64,000 nucleotides of DNA, from positions 349,782 through 413,781 of the forward strand of contig JBBFKY010000001.1 of the NCBI GenBank assembly GCA_037481875.1, in the 5' to 3' direction. The notes under the pieces are model-generated. The model was not told where the DNA came from. It searched no databases and saw only the letters and a list, made by a program, of their open reading frames with translations. Below, in pieces: positions 63,925-64,000 of this stretch. How positions within the stretch are numbered: position 1 is the first letter of the stretch; each line of letters starts with the position of its first letter. This stretch comes from Desulfosoma sp. GTDB lineage: Bacteria > Desulfobacterota > Syntrophobacteria > Syntrophobacterales > DSM-9756. The position numbers and the translations under genes are program-made.

Positions 63925-64000
63925 ATGAGCAAGGCAAAACCACCTGTGAAAGTGCAATTGTCAAGCCCTGGAGGATCCCAGGGCAGCATTTGTAAGAGCC
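63925..64000 (+). CDS. Start of next pilus-operon gene (PilX expected), truncated by window edge
   Basis: Only 25 codons are visible, beginning MSKAKPPVKVQLSSPGGSQG at an ATG 13 bp after the pilW stop, with AAGGA upstream. The prepilin cleavage site is not reached, so identity rests on order alone: pilX usually follows pilW. It has a basic, Pro/Ser-rich leader like those of the upstream pilins. Confidence 0.6.
   Translation, partial: MSKAKPPVKVQLSSPGGSQGSICKS

Overview
The window comes from a bacterial chromosome. It most resembles an anaerobic, sulfate-reducing or syntrophic member of the Desulfobacterota (the old Deltaproteobacteria, Syntrophobacter/Desulfacinum-like). That is inferred from gene content and not from a database search: a pyruvate:ferredoxin oxidoreductase pair, a CooC-type nickel-insertion ATPase, two electron-transfer flavoprotein pairs, a PxxKW cysteine-rich protein, a yceD-rpmF-plsX fatty-acid locus merged with a riboflavin operon, and type IV pilus genes. 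No tRNA, rRNA, CRISPR array, insertion sequence or prophage was recognised.

Layout. 1-2 kb: 5' part of acetoacetyl-CoA synthetase and a cupin (both minus). 2.1-6 kb: plus-strand run of a TIM-barrel sugar isomerase-like protein, a thiamine-binding-type protein, KhpA and a Lon-like protease. 6.2-9.5 kb: minus-strand cooC-folE2-kinase group. 10-23.8 kb: one long minus-strand series yceD-rpmF-plsX-acd-etfB-etfA-fabG-fabF-rpiB-glyA-ribD-ribE-ribBA-ribH-nusB with a near-consensus sigma-70 promoter at its head. 24.4-36 kb: nitroreductase, gltX, a sensor kinase with a degenerate ATP-binding domain, a YhcC-type radical SAM protein, mnmG, and a second etfBA followed by a fatty-acid CoA ligase. 36-42 kb: a 34-unit tandem octamer array, a short DnaJ-type protein, DUF434 and DUF1015 proteins, an N6-adenine methyltransferase, an atypical SDR and FabH. 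42-45 kb: porAB and the PxxKW protein on the minus strand. 45-50 kb: pilB-pilC-pilS. 50-56 kb: CIRCE-controlled groES-groEL, ileS, lspA. 56-64 kb: an isolated pilP, pilA behind a sigma-54 promoter, a multi-membrane/TPR protein of the GT-C/TMTC type, then a minor-pilin operon (pilin, lipoprotein, FimT/GspH-like, PilV, PilW, start of the next gene).

How the genes may work together. The pilus genes are spread over three nearby blocks. PilS, and a PilR that is not in the window, would act on the sigma-54 promoter of pilA; two phased palindromes lie about 100 bp upstream of that promoter. The membrane/TPR protein next to pilA is a candidate for modifying pilin. In the fatty-acid locus, an acyl-CoA dehydrogenase, EtfB and a ferredoxin-fused EtfA (the CarCDE arrangement) sit where fabH/fabD are usually found, and acpP is missing between fabG and fabF. 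A fabH copy lies 23 kb away beside an SDR that lacks the usual catalytic Tyr/Lys.

A family of short GC-rich palindromes (consensus GGGGCGGAC-N6-GTCCGCCCC, plus a GTAGGGGC variant) is scattered between genes. One copy is embedded in frame inside pilS.
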